Source: Oricola thermophila (lineage in GTDB: Bacteria > Pseudomonadota > Alphaproteobacteria > Rhizobiales > Rhizobiaceae). Taken from it: a stretch of DNA of 64,000 nt. Location: NCBI RefSeq assembly GCF_013358405.1, contig NZ_CP054836.1, positions 3,472,001 to 3,536,000 of the forward strand, read 5' to 3'. The translations under genes and the position numbers were made by a program. Below, one piece after another: positions 40,185 through 50,035 of the stretch. The stretch's first letter is position 1. Each line of letters starts with the position of its first letter. The notes beneath the pieces are model-generated. The model was not told the origin of the DNA. It saw only the letters and a list, made by a program, of their open reading frames with translations, and searched no databases.

Positions 40185-41180
40185 ATGGCGGGCTATCAAG
40201 ACGACCTGATTGGTGATCATCCCTCGATTGATGCTTTGCGCGCCTTGATCAAACGTGTAGCCAAAAGTCCGGCACAAACCGTTTTGATCTATGGTCCGAC
40301 CGGTACAGGCAAGGGGATGGTGGCGCGTATGCTTCACCGGCTATCGAAGCGTGCTGCCAAGCAGTTTGTTGACGTGAATTGTGCCGCGATCCCATCTAGC
40401 CTGCTGGAATCGGAGCTGTTTGGCCATGAGAAAGGTGCATTTACCGGTGCCGTGGAACGCAAGGTAGGCCTTCTTGAGGCGGCCAATCACGGTACCATTT
40501 TTCTGGATGAAATCCGCGAACTGGAACCGATGTTGCAGGCAAAATTGCTCAGCCTGCTGGACACGCATGAATTTCGCCGTGTCGGGGCAGTCAAGTCAAC
40601 TTCGGTCGATGTGCGATTTATCGCGGCCACTAACAAGGTTCTGCTGTCTGAGGTTCTGGCCGGGAACTTCCGGGAGGATCTTTATTATAGGTTGCAGGTT
40701 GTAGCCATCAACATCCCGGCATTGAAGGATCGTGGCCGCGATGTGTTGACGTTGTCAGACTACTTTATCTCGAAATACAACAAACGCTATGGCCGCAATA
40801 TCGTTGGGTTGGCCGACGAGACCGCCGATATTTTCCTGAAATATCCATGGCCAGGCAATGTCCGGGAACTGGAAAATCTTCTGGAACGCATTTTCATCCT
40901 GGAAGACGATGATATTGTGCTTCCGCACCATTTGCCGGATCGGATCATCCGCACAGTTCGTGCGTGCAGTTCCTCCGTATCGCCAGCCTTGGTTAAGGAC
41001 GGTGACGACGTCGATTTCGAGCTCGGATTTCATGCCGCGACCGAGAAATACCAGCGCCGCCTGATCGAGCAGGCATTGGCCGCTTCGCGCAACAATTTGA
41101 AGGATACTGCGGCACGGCTAAAGATCAGCCGCCATGCGCTCCGCCACCAGATGATCAAGCTCGGCATGATGAGTGCGTGA
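40185..41180 (+). CDS. sigma-54-dependent transcriptional activator without sensor domain
   Basis: Bacterial enhancer-binding protein reduced to two parts in 331 residues. The AAA+ domain starts at residue 8, with Walker A GPTGTGKG (37-44), the sigma-54 contact loop GAFTGA (84-89), TIFLDEIRELEP (Walker B) and FREDLYYRLQV. A Fis-type HTH ends the chain (about 292-329, NNLKDTAARLKISRHALRHQ). No N-terminal receiver, GAF or PAS domain is encoded, as in PspF. It lies 38 bp after the C45 gene, in the operon driven by the promoter at 33460, so it is probably autoactivating. Confidence 0.94.
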   Translation: MAGYQDDLIGDHPSIDALRALIKRVAKSPAQTVLIYGPTGTGKGMVARMLHRLSKRAAKQFVDVNCAAIPSSLLESELFGHEKGAFTGAVERKVGLLEAANHGTIFLDEIRELEPMLQAKLLSLLDTHEFRRVGAVKSTSVDVRFIAATNKVLLSEVLAGNFREDLYYRLQVVAINIPALKDRGRDVLTLSDYFISKYNKRYGRNIVGLADETADIFLKYPWPGNVRELENLLERIFILEDDDIVLPHHLPDRIIRTVRACSSSVSPALVKDGDDVDFELGFHAATEKYQRRLIEQALAASRNNLKDTAARLKISRHALRHQMIKLGMMSA

Positions 41181-41189
41181 AATACACGC
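41175..41189 (+). promoter_or_regulatory. putative upstream activator site (site 2)
   Basis: Inverted repeat GCGTG-AAATA-CACGC overlapping the stop of the activator gene. 12 of 15 bases equal site 1, and it sits 96 bp before the sigma-54 promoter at 41285. Confidence 0.7.
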
Positions 41190-41284
41190 CCGTCTGCGCG
41201 ATTTCAGCGCGCGAATTGAGTGACGGCATCCACACCGGAGAATGTTTCCTTTCAGAACAAAGCCTTAGCGGCTAGATCGTTGTT

Positions 41285-41300
41285 GGCACATCGCATGCAT
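41285..41300 (+). promoter_or_regulatory. sigma-54 (-24/-12) promoter of the AtuA-family gene
   Basis: TGGCACATCGCATGCA fits the consensus in the -24 block, with GC at -12 and the required 10-base spacing. Predicted start near 41311 leaves a 28-base leader before the ATG at 41339. Confidence 0.78.
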
Positions 41301-41338
41301 CTCTGCGCCTGAAACAATCTGAGGTCGGAGAAGCATTC

Positions 41339-42697
41339 ATGCAATCGTTAAGAGTAATATGTCCGAACGGGCATCTCGGCTTCGCGCCATTGAAGACGGA
41401 GAGTTTCCGGATCGGTGTCGATGCCGGTGTGGATTACATCGCAGCCGATTCCGGCAGCGATGATATTGGCCCGGTGCCGCTTGGCAGTGACACATGTGCC
41501 AGTCCGCGTGCTTGGCAGGAACACGACCTCGAAGTCATGCTTCTGGCTGCACGACGTATCAACAAGCCGATGATAATAGGGTCGGCCGGCGATACCGGGT
41601 CGAACAGTCGCGTCGACATGTACGTTCAGATCATCCGCGATCTGGCACGAAAGCACGATTTGCCGGCGTTCAGGCTCGGCTGGTTCTACTCTGAAGTCGA
41701 CAAGGATCTGGTACGCAGCAAAATCCGTGGCGGCTCAGCAATCGCCGGCCTTGATGGACGACCGGACCTCGACGAAGCTGAACTTGACGCTACCAGCCGA
41801 ATTGTTGCGTTGGCCGGTGTGCATCCATACCGGAAGCTTCTTGCGGAAGGCTGTGATGTGATCATCGGCGGTCGTTCATCCGATAGTGCAATTTTTGCTG
41901 CGGCGGCTCTCCACGAGGGCTTTCCTGAGGCGCAAGCCTACTATCTCGGCAAGGTTCTCGAATGTGCCTCGTTCTGTGCGGAACCTTACGGGGGTAAGGA
42001 AACCGTACTCGGCGAGATCACGCCCGACTATGTTGAAGTTACGGCGATGAGCCCCGCGCAGTCCTGCACGGTGGCTTCAGTTGCCGGACACGCCATGTAC
42101 GAACGCTCTAACCCGTTCGAGGAATTCGTCGCCGGCGGTAGGCTGGACATGGCCAACTGCAACTACGAACAGGTATCGGCAAAGACCACCCGGGTGACCG
42201 GAATGCGCTTCGATCCTGCCCAAGAATTTCGGGTCAAGTTGGAAGGGTCAGGCAGGGTCGGTGAGCGCTTTGTCGGCATTGCTGCAATACGCGACCCCTA
42301 CACGATCGCGAATGTCGACAAGGTCATTGATTGGGCGCGTGAACAGGCGCGGGAGAGATTCGGCAAGACTGGCTGGGAACTTCACTATAATGTTTTTGGC
42401 CGTAACGGCGTTATGGGTGACATGGAGCCGTTCAAGGATAAGCCGGCGCACGAAGTCTGCATCCTGGTGCAGGGCGTCGCACCGACGCGCGAACTGGCGG
42501 AAGAGCTGACGATTACGGGGACGCGGCAGTTGTTCTATGCCCGTCTTGCCGACGTCAAGGGGACCGCGGGCGGTGTCGCCTTCCCGCTTGATGAGGTCAT
42601 GCCCGCAAGCCCCGCATATCGGTGGACCATCAACCATACGATGGCCGTGGATAATCCGCTCGAACTTTTCCCGACACACTCCGAGATGGTTGGTTGA
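41339..42697 (+). CDS. acyclic terpene utilisation AtuA family protein (DUF1446)
   Basis: The 452-residue protein belongs to the AtuA/DUF1446 family; the name comes from the Pseudomonas terpene genes, but members occur in many other catabolic clusters. Segments seen: DYIAADSGSDDIGPVPLGSD (about 32-51), MIIGSAGDTGSNSRVDM (about 78-94), GCDVIIGGRSSDSAIFA (about 170-186). It overlaps the DUF4387 gene by 4 bases. Its biochemical activity is not established for this subgroup, and the substrate here is unlikely to be a terpene given the amide-related neighbours. Confidence 0.88.
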   Translation: MQSLRVICPNGHLGFAPLKTESFRIGVDAGVDYIAADSGSDDIGPVPLGSDTCASPRAWQEHDLEVMLLAARRINKPMIIGSAGDTGSNSRVDMYVQIIRDLARKHDLPAFRLGWFYSEVDKDLVRSKIRGGSAIAGLDGRPDLDEAELDATSRIVALAGVHPYRKLLAEGCDVIIGGRSSDSAIFAAAALHEGFPEAQAYYLGKVLECASFCAEPYGGKETVLGEITPDYVEVTAMSPAQSCTVASVAGHAMYERSNPFEEFVAGGRLDMANCNYEQVSAKTTRVTGMRFDPAQEFRVKLEGSGRVGERFVGIAAIRDPYTIANVDKVIDWAREQARERFGKTGWELHYNVFGRNGVMGDMEPFKDKPAHEVCILVQGVAPTRELAEELTITGTRQLFYARLADVKGTAGGVAFPLDEVMPASPAYRWTINHTMAVDNPLELFPTHSEMVG

Positions 42698-43032
42698 ACA
42701 TGAAAAACGAAACCAGAAAATTGTCGGATCTCGCAAAGACAATCCGATCCAAAAATGCCGGTACCGACAAGATCACCTTCGATATCATTTTCCGCGAAAA
42801 GGAAACCTATGAGCTGGTGAAGCGCGCCAAGGCGCTGACCCGCGAACGCGTCAGCGAGGTACTCGGAATCGATCCTTCGAGAATTACCGATTTCGTGATG
42901 TTTGATCCTGCCAATGCGATCAAATTCACGATCAAACGGCTTCGGCCGAGTGGCTACGCAGGCGATCCAGATATCTTCGGGGCCCAGCAATATGCGCCCT
43001 TCCTTGATATTGAAGTGGATCTCACTGTGTAG
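42694..43032 (+). CDS. DUF4387 domain-containing protein
   Basis: Small protein of 112 residues, DUF4387 over its full length: LSDLAKTIRSKNAGTDKITFDIIF (7-30), DPANAIKFTIKR and GDPDIFGAQQYAPFL near the C-terminus. DUF4387 genes usually follow, or are fused to, AtuA/DUF1446 genes, so the two products probably form one enzyme. It starts on the last codon of its partner (ATGA-type overlap). Confidence 0.86.
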   Translation: MNMKNETRKLSDLAKTIRSKNAGTDKITFDIIFREKETYELVKRAKALTRERVSEVLGIDPSRITDFVMFDPANAIKFTIKRLRPSGYAGDPDIFGAQQYAPFLDIEVDLTV

Positions 43033-43332
43033 ATCGAGTTGTTGGCGATTTCGAGCACCGACATGGGGCGCCTTTCTTCCTTGGACCGCCGGTAACGACT
43101 GCATTGGTCGAATGTCGATATGTGAAGTCGAGGTCCGCTCTTGCCCTGCGGGGGCTGTGGAAGTCGTGCAAAATACTTCACTTTGCCAGATGATGACGAG
43201 CTTGCAGATGTCGATGGGTCGTCCGTGTCCGGCTCGGTGCATGCCGCAATGATGCAACCGGGCGGGTAAGAGCACAATGACTCCCGATTGCCATCACTCC
43301 CGATTTCTTGCGGTTCAGGAGCCATAATCGAG
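43033..43332. other. 300-bp gap with no supported gene
   Basis: Neither strand gives a convincing reading. The minus strand has a short ATG-initiated stretch (near 43063), but no homology or ribosome site I can see. It separates the DUF4387 gene from the FAD oxidoreductase and may hold the latter's promoter. Confidence 0.5.
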
Positions 43333-44586
43333 ATGTATGTCGACACGATCGTTCTGGGAGCGGGAATAGTCGGTGTCAGCGCCGCCATCCATCTGGCACG
43401 GCGTGACCGGTCTGTTCTTCTTATTGATATCCGGGAAGCAGGCGAGGGAACATCGAAAGGCAATGCTGGATTGATACAGCGTGAGGGGGTCCTTCCGCAT
43501 GCGTTCCCCCAGAAAATCTGGCAAATCCTGAAATATGGGCTGAATACCAGCCGTGACATGCGGTACCATCTGCGTGATATCCCTCCGCTCATTCCGTACT
43601 TGGTTCGCTACTGGTGGCATTCGCGCCCCAAGAATTACCAAGCCATCGTGCGTGACTATGCGCAGTTCATTTCGCATTCGGTTTCGGAGCACGCCTTGCT
43701 TGTCGAGAAAGCGTGCGCGCAGCATCTGATCGTCAGGAACGGTTGGCTCGAGGCATACCGAAGTGACGAGGCACTAACAAAAGCATATGCCGAAGCCGAT
43801 TGGTTGAGGAGCGAATACGAGATTGCAAGCAGCAGAGTCGAAGCCGCCGAGCTCAGAATGATTGAGCCAAGTCTGAAGATCGACTTTGCAGGGGCAATCC
43901 GTTGGACGGATCCTTGGACCGTCAAAAATCCGTTGGAACTGACGAGAGCCTATTTCGCGTATTTTCGGAAGCTGGGTGGACAATATTTGCAGGGTGATGC
44001 TCATACACTGACCTGCGGCCCGGACGGGCGGTGGAGCGTCATGACCTGTAGCGGCGTTGTGTCCGCCCGTGATGCAGTTGTAGCTCTCGGTCCGTGGTCT
44101 ACGGATCTGGTGAGAATGCTTGGGTATCGCTTCCCGATCGCAGTGCAGCGAGGGTATTCGATTCACTACCGGCCTGAAGAAGATGCACCCTTGCAGAATT
44201 GGTTTGCAGACCGGGAAATGGCCTTTCTGCTTGCGCCCATGACGAATGGTATCCGGCTGACAACTGGTTCGGAATTCGCACGGAGAGATGCGGCAAAATC
44301 GCCTGTACAGCTTGACGTCGCCGAGAAGACTGCACGGGAAACGGTTAGATTTGGCGAGCGCGTGGATACGGAACCTTGGCTCGGCGCGCGTCCGTGTACG
44401 GCAGACATGCTACCGATCATAGGCCCTGCACCTCGTCACCGGGGACTATGGTTCGCATTCGGACACGCGCATCATGGTTTGACCTTGGGGCCCGCGACCG
44501 GGCGCCTGATCGCCGAAATGATTGTCGGCGAGGAGACGTTTACAAACGCAGAACCATTCTCTGCGCGTCGGTTTCGCTCTCTGTAA
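43333..44586 (+). CDS. FAD-dependent oxidoreductase, D-amino acid dehydrogenase (DadA)-like
   Basis: Flavoprotein of the DAO/DadA superfamily, 417 residues. The Rossmann nucleotide loop is DTIVLGAGIVGVSAAIHLA (about 4-22), followed by GTSKGNAGLIQ (DadA-type, about 42-52), and near the C-terminus GARPCTADMLPIIGPAP and GHAHHGLTLGPATGRLIAEM. Probable reaction: oxidative deamination of an amino or imino acid with electrons passed to the respiratory chain. The start at 43333 avoids a non-homologous extension. It ends 36 bp before gcdH. Confidence 0.88.
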   Translation: MYVDTIVLGAGIVGVSAAIHLARRDRSVLLIDIREAGEGTSKGNAGLIQREGVLPHAFPQKIWQILKYGLNTSRDMRYHLRDIPPLIPYLVRYWWHSRPKNYQAIVRDYAQFISHSVSEHALLVEKACAQHLIVRNGWLEAYRSDEALTKAYAEADWLRSEYEIASSRVEAAELRMIEPSLKIDFAGAIRWTDPWTVKNPLELTRAYFAYFRKLGGQYLQGDAHTLTCGPDGRWSVMTCSGVVSARDAVVALGPWSTDLVRMLGYRFPIAVQRGYSIHYRPEEDAPLQNWFADREMAFLLAPMTNGIRLTTGSEFARRDAAKSPVQLDVAEKTARETVRFGERVDTEPWLGARPCTADMLPIIGPAPRHRGLWFAFGHAHHGLTLGPATGRLIAEMIVGEETFTNAEPFSARRFRSL

Positions 44587-44622
44587 GCGATTGCTTTCGG
44601 AGCATATAATGGAGAAACAACG

Positions 44623-45825
<1,203 letters not shown>

Positions 45826-45826
45826 G

Positions 45827-46975
45827 ATGAATATGATGCCTCTCGCCGGCCTCCGGGTGCTGGAACTGGCCCGCATTCTCGCGGGACCGTGGATAGGCCA
45901 GACGCTCGCCGATCTCGGCGCCGACGTCATCAAGGTCGAAAGCCCCGAGGGCGACGACACGCGGCGCTGGGGGCCGCCCTTCATAGAGCGCGACGGCGAG
46001 AAGGCGGCCGCCTATTTCCACGCCTGCAACCGGGGCAAGCGCTCCGTCACAGCCGATTTCCGCAACGAGGACGACCTCGCCCTGGTGCGCCGCCTGGCAG
46101 CAGAGGCGGATGTCGTGGTCGAGAATTTCAAGCTGGGAGGGCTCGCCAAGTTCGGCCTCGACTACGCCTCCCTGTCGGCGGACAATCCGCGCCTCGTCTA
46201 CTGCTCCGTGACCGGTTTCGGCCAGGACGGTCCCTATGCGCCGCGCGCCGGCTACGACTTCCTGGTCCAGGGAATGGGCGGCATCATGGACCTGACCGGC
46301 GACCCGGACGGCGAGCCGCAGAAGGTCGGCGTCGCCTTCGCCGACATCTTCACCGGGCTCTACGGCGTCATCGCCATCCAGGCCGCCCTTGCCGAACGGG
46401 AGCGAACCGGCAAGGGCAAGCATGTCGACATGGCGCTTTTGGACTGCATGACGGGCGTGCTCGCCAACCAGGCAATGAATTACCTCGCCTCCGGGGTCGC
46501 ACCGCGCAGGATGGGCAACGCGCATCCCAACATCGCGCCCTACCAGACATTCGCAGTGTCCGACGGCTGGGTGATCGTCGCCGTCGGCAATGACGGCCAG
46601 TTCGGCCGGCTGTGCGGCGTGCTCGGACTCGAGGGCGTCGCGGACGACCCGCGGTTTGCCACCAATTCCGAGCGCGTGGCGAACCGGTCCGCCCTCACGG
46701 CGATGATCTCGGAAAGAACCGGCCATTGGCGCCGCGACGACCTGCTGGCGGCGCTGGAGGAAGCCGTCGTTCCGGCGGGACCGATCAACACGGTCGCCGA
46801 CGTGTTTTCCGACCCCCAGGTTATCCACCGCGGCATGCGCATCGAGCCGGGAGGCGTTCCCGGGGTGCGCACGCCGATCAGCTTTGCCGGCGCGCCGGCA
46901 CCGGTCTCCGACCGCCCCTCGCCAAAACTCGGCGAGCACTCCGCCGAAATCCGGGCAGACGGGTGGAGCCGGTAA
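45827..46975 (+). CDS. CaiB/BaiF CoA-transferase, probably succinyl-CoA:glutarate CoA-transferase
   Basis: Class III CoA-transferase of 382 residues: LAGLRVLELARILAGPWIGQ (6-25), DVIKVESPEGDDTRRWGPPF, NRGKRSVTADF, and the catalytic Asp in GKHVDMALLDCMTGVL (about 198-213). Pairing with gcdH matches the known gcdH-gcdG arrangement in which the transferase activates glutarate. It therefore probably feeds glutaryl-CoA to the upstream enzyme. It has the same high GC as gcdH, so the two likely arrived together. Confidence 0.88.
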   Translation: MNMMPLAGLRVLELARILAGPWIGQTLADLGADVIKVESPEGDDTRRWGPPFIERDGEKAAAYFHACNRGKRSVTADFRNEDDLALVRRLAAEADVVVENFKLGGLAKFGLDYASLSADNPRLVYCSVTGFGQDGPYAPRAGYDFLVQGMGGIMDLTGDPDGEPQKVGVAFADIFTGLYGVIAIQAALAERERTGKGKHVDMALLDCMTGVLANQAMNYLASGVAPRRMGNAHPNIAPYQTFAVSDGWVIVAVGNDGQFGRLCGVLGLEGVADDPRFATNSERVANRSALTAMISERTGHWRRDDLLAALEEAVVPAGPINTVADVFSDPQVIHRGMRIEPGGVPGVRTPISFAGAPAPVSDRPSPKLGEHSAEIRADGWSR

Positions 46976-47659
46976 AATACGAGTTGCAAGTATACGACTT
47001 CTCTAGGCGTGGAAGTTCCTGACGCGATCCTCTTCGCTCTCCGACAACAGTCGCCTTCATGCTCAAGCATGCTCGAGGTGGTATCAAGCAAGGCATGCTC
47101 TCTTCACTGGATCACCGTCTGGTGAGCATCGTACTGGATTGAAGTCGGAGAACTCCAGGAACCGACAATCCGAGCTAAGGGAGCGAGGCTCAGTCGCGCT
47201 AAACCGGACCACCTTTAATTCCGTCATTTTCCGTCGTCTAAAACGTTGTCGGAAAACTTTTCGCAGGGCTGATTGCCGCTTGGCATCGGCGCCCTTGGAT
47301 CGGCCTGCAGCGGCGGTCTGCGCACTCGTCTGCACCTTCAGGGGTGGGAAGACACTACATCATGATGAGGGATTTTGCTGGGGGGCAGGTCACCAAAAAT
47401 GTCGGGCGCGTTGTGGACGAAAATCTCGTCGGCCGCCGCCTTGTTCGGTTCCCGTGCATTGACAGCATCGAACACGATGGCGCGACTGTGAGCCTCTCTG
47501 TCTCCGGCGTGAGGAGCCCTTTTTTGACCGAGAGACTCTTTCAGCGATTTGGGTGGATGGAGTGCTCTAGGTGTTCCGTGTCGAGCTTCCCTAGAGAAGA
47601 GGCGCGGCGTCAAAAAAATTGCCGCCGGATCCGATCAAAAGTTGACGGGATCGAAATTC
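46976..47659. other. gene-free junction between modules 2 and 3
   Basis: No supported gene in 684 bp. It contains direct repeats ATACGAGTT/ATACGACTT (46984-47007 region), the near-palindrome GGAAAACTTTTCGCA at 47251-47265, and only short frames (47084-47335 minus; 47344-47673 plus) with low-complexity, remnant-like translations. Composition drops sharply from the gcdH pair. Confidence 0.6.
47251..47265 (+). repeat. near-palindrome GGAAAACTTTTCGCA, junction copy B
   Basis: Identical 15 bases recur at 62341-62355, exactly 15,090 bp away, each in a gene-free junction. The core is shared with copy A (33091) and with the right integrase copy. Confidence 0.6.
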
Positions 47660-47681
47660 GTTATAACATGTAACATGTAAC
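47660..47681 (+). promoter_or_regulatory. module 3 operator, site 1 (before the amino acid importer)
   Basis: Starts with GTTATAACATGTAAC and repeats ACATGTA in tandem. The reverse complement of all 22 bases matches site 2 (52797-52818) at 20 positions. It lies 50 bp before the binding-protein ATG. The likely reader is the GntR-type protein at 51998. Confidence 0.78.
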
Positions 47682-47731
47682 AGGAAGTAGAGGCGAACAG
47701 ATGGCCGCCGCATTCAGACGAGGAGCAGAAC

Positions 47732-48772
47732 ATGTTTAAGGTGATATTCAAGGCGGCGGCTGCCGCTGTGTTCATCGGCGGGACTGTGATTTCGCCCGCG
47801 CAGGCAGAAGTCGGAAAGACACTTGAAGAGGTGAAGGCGCGTGGCGCGCTGCATTGCACGGGACACAACGGCTCGTACCTCGGCCTTGCCGAAGTGGACG
47901 ACAAGGGCAACTGGAAGGGCTTTGACATTGATCTTTGTCGCGCCGTGGCAACTGCCATCTTTGGCGACTATGAAGGTCACTTGAAAATTCTTCCCACCAG
48001 CTGGGCGCAGCGCTGGCCATCCATCCAGTCCGGTGAGCTGGATGTCATTATCAAGGCGACCGGCTGGACCATGGGGCGGGATACCGAGCTGGGCTTGCAA
48101 TTCTCCAACATCTACATGATGGCGCCGATCAAGATGCTGGTACCCAAAGAATTGGGCGCCCAGTCGGTCAAGGATCTCGATGGCGGTACGGTCTGCGTCC
48201 CCGCTGGCACCTCCACGGAACGTTCGGTGGCCGAGTATCTGAAGGCCAACGATGTCACGATGGAATTCGTGACCACAGAGAAGACCGAAGAAAGCGAAGC
48301 CGCCTATCTCTCCGGTCGTTGTGACGTATTCGCGCAGTGGGATGTGCAGCTTGCCGTGGTTCGGCTCAAAGCGGAAGATCCCGAGGCCCACGTCATCCTG
48401 CCGGACACGATTTCCGCTGAGCCGGTCGCCATGGCGGTGCGTCAGGGAGATGATAGCTGGGTCGACATCATGAATTTCACCTTGTCAGCCCTATTGGCTG
48501 CCGAGGAAAATGGTATCACCAGCGAGAATGTCGACGAGATGAAGGCGAACCCGCCGACGCCGGTCGTGGGTAAGCTGCTCGGCGCGACCCCGGGAATCGG
48601 TGCGCGCATGGGGCTTGATGATGACTGGGCCTACAATGTCATCAAGAAGCTCGGCAACTACGACGAACTCTGGGAGCGCAACCTGGGTCAGGGATCCCCT
48701 TACCGTCTCGATCGCGGCATCAACGGCCTGTGGTCCGACGGGGGTGTGCTGTTTCCGATCCTTGTTGACTGA
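47732..48772 (+). CDS. amino acid ABC transporter substrate-binding protein (AapJ/BztA-like)
   Basis: Periplasmic binding protein of the polar/general L-amino acid class, 346 residues with signal peptide cut near residue 25 (PAQA). Family marks: LEEVKARGALHCTG, WKGFDIDLCRAVATAIFGD, SGRCDVFAQW, and C-terminal WERNLGQGSPYRLDRGINGLWSDGG. It is clearly diverged from rhizobial AapJ, so ligand range may differ. First gene of an importer operon, immediately after operator site 1. Confidence 0.92.
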   Translation: MFKVIFKAAAAAVFIGGTVISPAQAEVGKTLEEVKARGALHCTGHNGSYLGLAEVDDKGNWKGFDIDLCRAVATAIFGDYEGHLKILPTSWAQRWPSIQSGELDVIIKATGWTMGRDTELGLQFSNIYMMAPIKMLVPKELGAQSVKDLDGGTVCVPAGTSTERSVAEYLKANDVTMEFVTTEKTEESEAAYLSGRCDVFAQWDVQLAVVRLKAEDPEAHVILPDTISAEPVAMAVRQGDDSWVDIMNFTLSALLAAEENGITSENVDEMKANPPTPVVGKLLGATPGIGARMGLDDDWAYNVIKKLGNYDELWERNLGQGSPYRLDRGINGLWSDGGVLFPILVD

Positions 48773-48782
48773 TGATGCTATC

Positions 48783-48806
48783 GGGGTCGGCCGCAACGCC
48801 GGCCCC
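48783..48806 (+). terminator. stem-loop between binding-protein and permease genes
   Basis: GGGGTCGGC / GCCGGCCCC stem (one G-T pair) with a 6-base loop and no T run, in the 63-bp gap. Such stems commonly protect the binding-protein mRNA and lower expression of downstream transporter genes. Confidence 0.6.
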
Positions 48807-48835
48807 GCCATCGAAACACTCTTACGGCGCGAAGC

Positions 48836-50005
48836 ATGACCTTTGCATCACTAGTAACCAGGTTGGGCTCAAGGCGGATTCAGGCCGGGCTGGCGGTCGC
48901 CACTGTGTGTTTGCTTTCATTTCTTGTCTATTCCGTCCAGCAGGAGCTGATGAGGCAGGGGATTGTATCCGGCTTCGATTTCCTGTGGCGCAGCACCGGT
49001 TGGGATATTAGTTTTTCGCTGATCCCGTATTCGATTAGTGACCCCTACTGGAAGGTCCTGCTGATCGGCCTGACGAATACGCTGTTTCTCGGTTTCTCCG
49101 GTTTGGCGCTGGCAACACTTGTCGGCGTTTTGGCGGGTGTGGCGCGCACCGCCGCCAACCCGGTTCTGAACGCTCTGGGCACCATCTACGTGGAAACCTT
49201 CCGTAATGTGCCGCTGATCCTGCAGGCGTTTTTCTGGTACGCGGTGTTCACGCACATGCCACCACCGCGCAAGGCGATCGCTTTCGCCGACATGGTATTC
49301 TTTTCCTCCCGTGGCCTCTACGTTCCTGGATTGAATGTATCCGACGGTGCGCTGGCGCTGTGTGTCCTGGTGTTGGTCGCCGGCATCGTGATTAGCTTGT
49401 GGCTGCGCGTTACACGATGCCTAAAGGGGCGGGGCGACGAGTATCGGAAGCTGATCGCCTTTTTCATTTTACTGACAATGGGCGTCGCTGTGGTTGCGAT
49501 AGCCGCGTCCGGTCGCCTGGAAGGGGTGCCACTGGTCACTATCCCGGAGTTGCGCGGCCTCAACATTAAGGGTGGCTTCCGCATGACTTCGGAATTTGCG
49601 GCCCTTCTTACCGCCATGTCCCTGTACGGCGGCGCCTATCTTGGCGAGATCATCCGGGCGGGCTTCTTGGCCGTGGAGCCGGGACAGATCGAGGCTGCCA
49701 AGGCCTTGGGGCTGCGGCCTTGGCGTATTTTTACGCTGGTGCGCCTGCCGCTCGCTATCCGTGCCATTCTGCCGACGCTAACTAACCAGTACGTTTGGCT
49801 AATAAAGGCGACGACGCTTGGTGTCGCGGTGGGTTTCTCTGACTTCTTTCTCGTCATATCGACATCGATCAACCAGAGCGGCCAGACAGTCGAGTTGCTT
49901 TTGCTGCTGATGGGCGGGTTCTTGTTGATCAACTACACGCTGGGCTCGGTGATGAACGCGATCAACCGTTCAATCGCGATCAAGGGCCCGAGTTCGCGAA
50001 AATAG
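48836..50005 (+). CDS. amino acid ABC transporter permease (AapQ/BztB-like)
   Basis: His/Glu/Gln-type permease of 389 residues, with the extended N-terminal region seen in AapQ proteins. Marks include SFSLIPYSISDPYWKVLLIGLTNT, YVETFRNVPLILQAFFWY and the EAA loop VEPGQIEAAKALGLRPWRIF (about 280-299). About eight hydrophobic segments. It forms a heterodimer with the next permease. Confidence 0.93.
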   Translation: MTFASLVTRLGSRRIQAGLAVATVCLLSFLVYSVQQELMRQGIVSGFDFLWRSTGWDISFSLIPYSISDPYWKVLLIGLTNTLFLGFSGLALATLVGVLAGVARTAANPVLNALGTIYVETFRNVPLILQAFFWYAVFTHMPPPRKAIAFADMVFFSSRGLYVPGLNVSDGALALCVLVLVAGIVISLWLRVTRCLKGRGDEYRKLIAFFILLTMGVAVVAIAASGRLEGVPLVTIPELRGLNIKGGFRMTSEFAALLTAMSLYGGAYLGEIIRAGFLAVEPGQIEAAKALGLRPWRIFTLVRLPLAIRAILPTLTNQYVWLIKATTLGVAVGFSDFFLVISTSINQSGQTVELLLLLMGGFLLINYTLGSVMNAINRSIAIKGPSSRK

Positions 50006-50035
50006 GCCACGGACCTGCCGGAAGGATTCTGAGAC

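Noticed and set aside
46984..47007. ATACGAGTT/ATACGACTT direct repeats as an operator for gcdH
   Set aside because: They lie downstream of the gene pair, and no similar sequence is found upstream of gcdH.
47344..47673. 109-codon plus-strand ORF in the module 2/3 gap
   Set aside because: Low-complexity translation, overlaps the operator, no ribosome site.
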